Shown piece by piece: positions 5,861-7,950 of a stretch of 7,950 nt of DNA. The translations under genes and the position numbers were made by a program. This stretch comes from JBGTLW01 sp041743835. GTDB taxonomy: Bacteria > Planctomycetota > Phycisphaerae > Phycisphaerales > Phycisphaeraceae. The notes under the pieces are model-generated. The model worked only from the letters and a program-made list of their open reading frames with translations. It ran no database searches and was not told where the DNA came from. Numbering within the stretch: position 1 is the stretch's first letter; every line of letters starts with the position of its first letter. The DNA is taken from the NCBI GenBank assembly GCA_041743835.1, contig JBGTLW010000372.1:1-7950 (forward strand), in the 5' to 3' direction.

Positions 5861-7950
5861 ATGCCCCAGCCCGCCGCCGACACCCCGCTATACCTCGACC
5901 CCGCTCAAGCGCTTGAGGCCCGCGTCCGCGATCTGGTCGGGCGGATGACGCTGGAGGAGAAGTGCGGGCAGATGCTCTACACCGCCAAGGCGATCGATCG
6001 GCTGGGTGTGCCCGAGTACAACTGGTGGAACGAGTGTCTGCACGGGGTCGGCCGCGCTGGCCGGGCGACGGTGTTCCCGCAGGCGATCGGGATGGCGGCC
6101 ACGTGGGACGCGCCGCTGATCGAGCGGATCGCCTCCGCCATCGCCGACGAGGGCCGGGCCAAGCACCACGAGGCGGCCCGCAAGGGCAACCGCGGGCGTT
6201 ACCGCGGGCTGACCTTCTGGTCGCCCAACATCAACCTGTTCCGCGACCCGCGCTGGGGCCGGGGCCACGAGACCTGGGGCGAAGACCCCGTGCTCACCGG
6301 CACACTGGGCAGCGCCTTCGTGCGCGGGCTGCAAGGCAACGACCCGCGCTACCTCAAAGCCGCAGCCTGCGCCAAACACTTCGCGGTCCACAGCGGGCCC
6401 GAGGAGTTCCGCCACGAGTTCGACGCGGTCGTCTCGCTCAAGGACCTGTGGGAAACGTATCTGCCCGCGTTCGAGGCGCTGGCCGGGGCGGGCGTCGAGT
6501 CGTTCATGGGGGCGTACAACCGGACCAACGGCGAGCCGTGCTGCGGCAGCAAGCTGCTGCTGGTGGACATCCTCCGCGGCAAGTGGAACTTCCGGGGCCA
6601 CGTCGTCAGCGACTGCTGGGCCATCAAGGACTTCCACCTGCACCACAAAGTCACCGCCACCGCGACCGAGTCCGCTGCCCTGGCTGTGAAGATGGGCTGC
6701 GACCTTAACTGCGGCGAGGTGTACGAGGGCCTGCTCGATGCCGTGAGCCAGGGGCTGCTCAGCGAGGCGGACATCGATGTCTGCGTGCATCGGCTGTTCC
6801 GCACGCGCTTCAAGCTCGGCATGTTCGACCCGCCGGAGCGGGTGCCCTTCACAAGCATCCCGATGAGCGTGGTCAACTGCGATAAGCACAAGAAGCTCGC
6901 GCTCGAGGCCGCGACCAAGTCGCTCGTGCTGCTGAAGAACAAGGGCGGCGTGCTGCCGATCGCGTCGGACAGCCCGCAGAAGCTGATGCTCTACGGCCCC
7001 AATGCCGCGGACGTGGATGTGCTGCTTGGCAATTACTACGGCATCACCGGCGAGATGGTCACCGTGCTCGAGGGCATCGCGCAGGTCATCGGCGAGCAGG
7101 CCAGCCTTGAATACCGCAAGGGCTGCGAGCTGATCCACGACAACCGCAACCCCCGCGATTGGTCCAGCTTCGAGGCCAAGGCCTCGGACCTGTGCATCGC
7201 GGTGATGGGCGGGCACCCCATGCTCGAGGGCGAAGAGGGCGAGGCGATCCTCTCCGACGCCATCGGCGACCGCGCGGACATCGGCCTGCCTCAGCCGCAG
7301 ATCGACTTCATCAGGAAGATCGCCCAGCACGACACGCCGGTGGTCCTGGTCATCGCGGGTGGATCGGCGATGGCGTTCGAGGAGGTGTTCGACCTGGTCG
7401 ATGCGGTGGTGTGGATGGGGTACCCCGGCGAGCAGGGCGGCCGAGCTGTCGCCGACGTGCTGTTTGGTCACGCCAACCCGTCGGGCCGACTGCCGATGAC
7501 CTTCCCCAAGAGCCTCGCGCAGCTCCCGCCTTATGAGGACTACGCGATCGCCACAGCCGGGCGTACGTATCGCTACATGACCGATGAGCCGTTCCTGCCG
7601 TTCGGCTTCGGGCTGTCGTACACCACCTTCACGTACAGCGATCTGAAGCTCGCCAAGCCGACGGTCAAGGCTGGCGACACGCTGCGGGCGATGGTGTCGG
7701 TGACCAACACCGGGCCGATCGCGGGCGATGAGGTGGTGCAGCTCTACATCACCGATGACCAAGCCAGCACCGCGACACCGCGCCACGCGCTCAAGGCCAC
7801 GCGGAAGGTGTCACTGATGCCGGGCGAAGCTGCGCAGGTGGCGTTCGACGTGACGCCGACGATGATGGAGCTGGTGACGGACGATGGCGCGCGGGTGATC
7901 GAGCCGGGCAGCTTCACGGTGACCGTGGGCGGGTGCAGCCCCTGGCCGCG
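5861..7950 (+). CDS. Glycoside hydrolase family 3 (beta-glucosidase/beta-xylosidase type), 3' truncated
   Basis: The frame is open from ATG 5861 to the window end, giving 696 residues. GH3 enzymes of this layout are usually about 720-750 residues, so little is missing. They release terminal beta-linked sugars from oligosaccharides. The N-terminal barrel (about 20-330) has YNWWNECLHGV, FWSPNINLFRDPRWGRGHET and CAKHFAVHSGPE, a combination typical of the xylosidase-like GH3 group. The retaining nucleophile is D251 in VVSDCWAI. The alpha/beta sandwich domain (about 350-560) carries LEGEEGEA, where E456, E458 or E459 would be the acid/base, and GYPGEQGG. A fibronectin-III-like end begins near residue 600, after PFGFGLSYT. 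There is no signal peptide, which suggests that it cleaves imported oligosaccharides in the cytoplasm. AGGAG lies 10 bp before the ATG. Substrate choice between glucosides and xylosides cannot be settled here. Confidence 0.93.
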   Translation, partial: MPQPAADTPLYLDPAQALEARVRDLVGRMTLEEKCGQMLYTAKAIDRLGVPEYNWWNECLHGVGRAGRATVFPQAIGMAATWDAPLIERIASAIADEGRAKHHEAARKGNRGRYRGLTFWSPNINLFRDPRWGRGHETWGEDPVLTGTLGSAFVRGLQGNDPRYLKAAACAKHFAVHSGPEEFRHEFDAVVSLKDLWETYLPAFEALAGAGVESFMGAYNRTNGEPCCGSKLLLVDILRGKWNFRGHVVSDCWAIKDFHLHHKVTATATESAALAVKMGCDLNCGEVYEGLLDAVSQGLLSEADIDVCVHRLFRTRFKLGMFDPPERVPFTSIPMSVVNCDKHKKLALEAATKSLVLLKNKGGVLPIASDSPQKLMLYGPNAADVDVLLGNYYGITGEMVTVLEGIAQVIGEQASLEYRKGCELIHDNRNPRDWSSFEAKASDLCIAVMGGHPMLEGEEGEAILSDAIGDRADIGLPQPQIDFIRKIAQHDTPVVLVIAGGSAMAFEEVFDLVDAVVWMGYPGEQGGRAVADVLFGHANPSGRLPMTFPKSLAQLPPYEDYAIATAGRTYRYMTDEPFLPFGFGLSYTTFTYSDLKLAKPTVKAGDTLRAMVSVTNTGPIAGDEVVQLYITDDQASTATPRHALKATRKVSLMPGEAAQVAFDVTPTMMELVTDDGARVIEPGSFTVTVGGCSPWP

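Noticed and set aside
5888..7786. Long minus-strand reading frame of 632 codons
   Set aside because: It is antisense to the GH3 gene, which has all family motifs. The antisense product is a low-complexity His/Arg/Val-rich sequence typical of shadow frames in high-GC DNA.

Overview
The window is high-GC bacterial DNA. It probably comes from a planctomycete, plausibly the Phycisphaerae. The main evidence is a membrane protein ending in a C-x2-CGYNL...CPECG zinc ribbon, a form I associate with planctomycetes, and a RAYT-like protein of a type I recall from planctomycete genomes (N-terminal WYHC...GTWLPGDPRGFR). This assignment comes from recall and no search was run. No rRNA, tRNA or CRISPR is visible.

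Layout: (1) 2-2140 (+), the 3' 712 codons of a large clan GH-A-like glycoside hydrolase. (2) 2141-2335, a gap between convergent genes with a purine-rich quasi-repeat and a long imperfect hairpin. (3) 2336-3115 (-), a PAS plus LuxR-HTH regulator. (4) 3176-3778 (-), a two-helix membrane protein with a zinc ribbon. (5) 3809-4693, the most striking region: a RAYT-like (HUH/Y1 transposase-related) gene on the minus strand, bracketed by two oppositely oriented palindromic arrays. A third copy of the array lies in frame inside the RAYT-like gene. (6) 4724-5707 (-), a complete NAD-type malate dehydrogenase. (7) 5861-7950 (+), a GH3 beta-glucosidase/xylosidase-type enzyme, divergent from mdh and running off the window end.

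The three arrays follow one rule: a perfect 30-bp palindrome followed by n copies of a 24-bp unit, with n = 2, 1 and 3. Every array length is a multiple of three. The consensus unit has no stop codon in any of the six frames, so it can sit inside genes without ending translation. The RAYT-like gene itself carries one such copy, adding 18 codons between its HUH motif and the following helix. The two outer arrays mirror each other, with the palindromes outermost. I interpret 3809-4693 as a REPtron-like unit: a RAYT with its cognate REP/BIME-like repeats.

The rest is ordinary metabolism. The two glycoside hydrolases at the ends point to polysaccharide breakdown. mdh is a central-carbon (TCA cycle) enzyme. 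The four minus-strand genes mdh, RAYT, membrane protein and LuxR regulator run in the same direction. Arrays separate the first three, so I do not assume that they form one operon.
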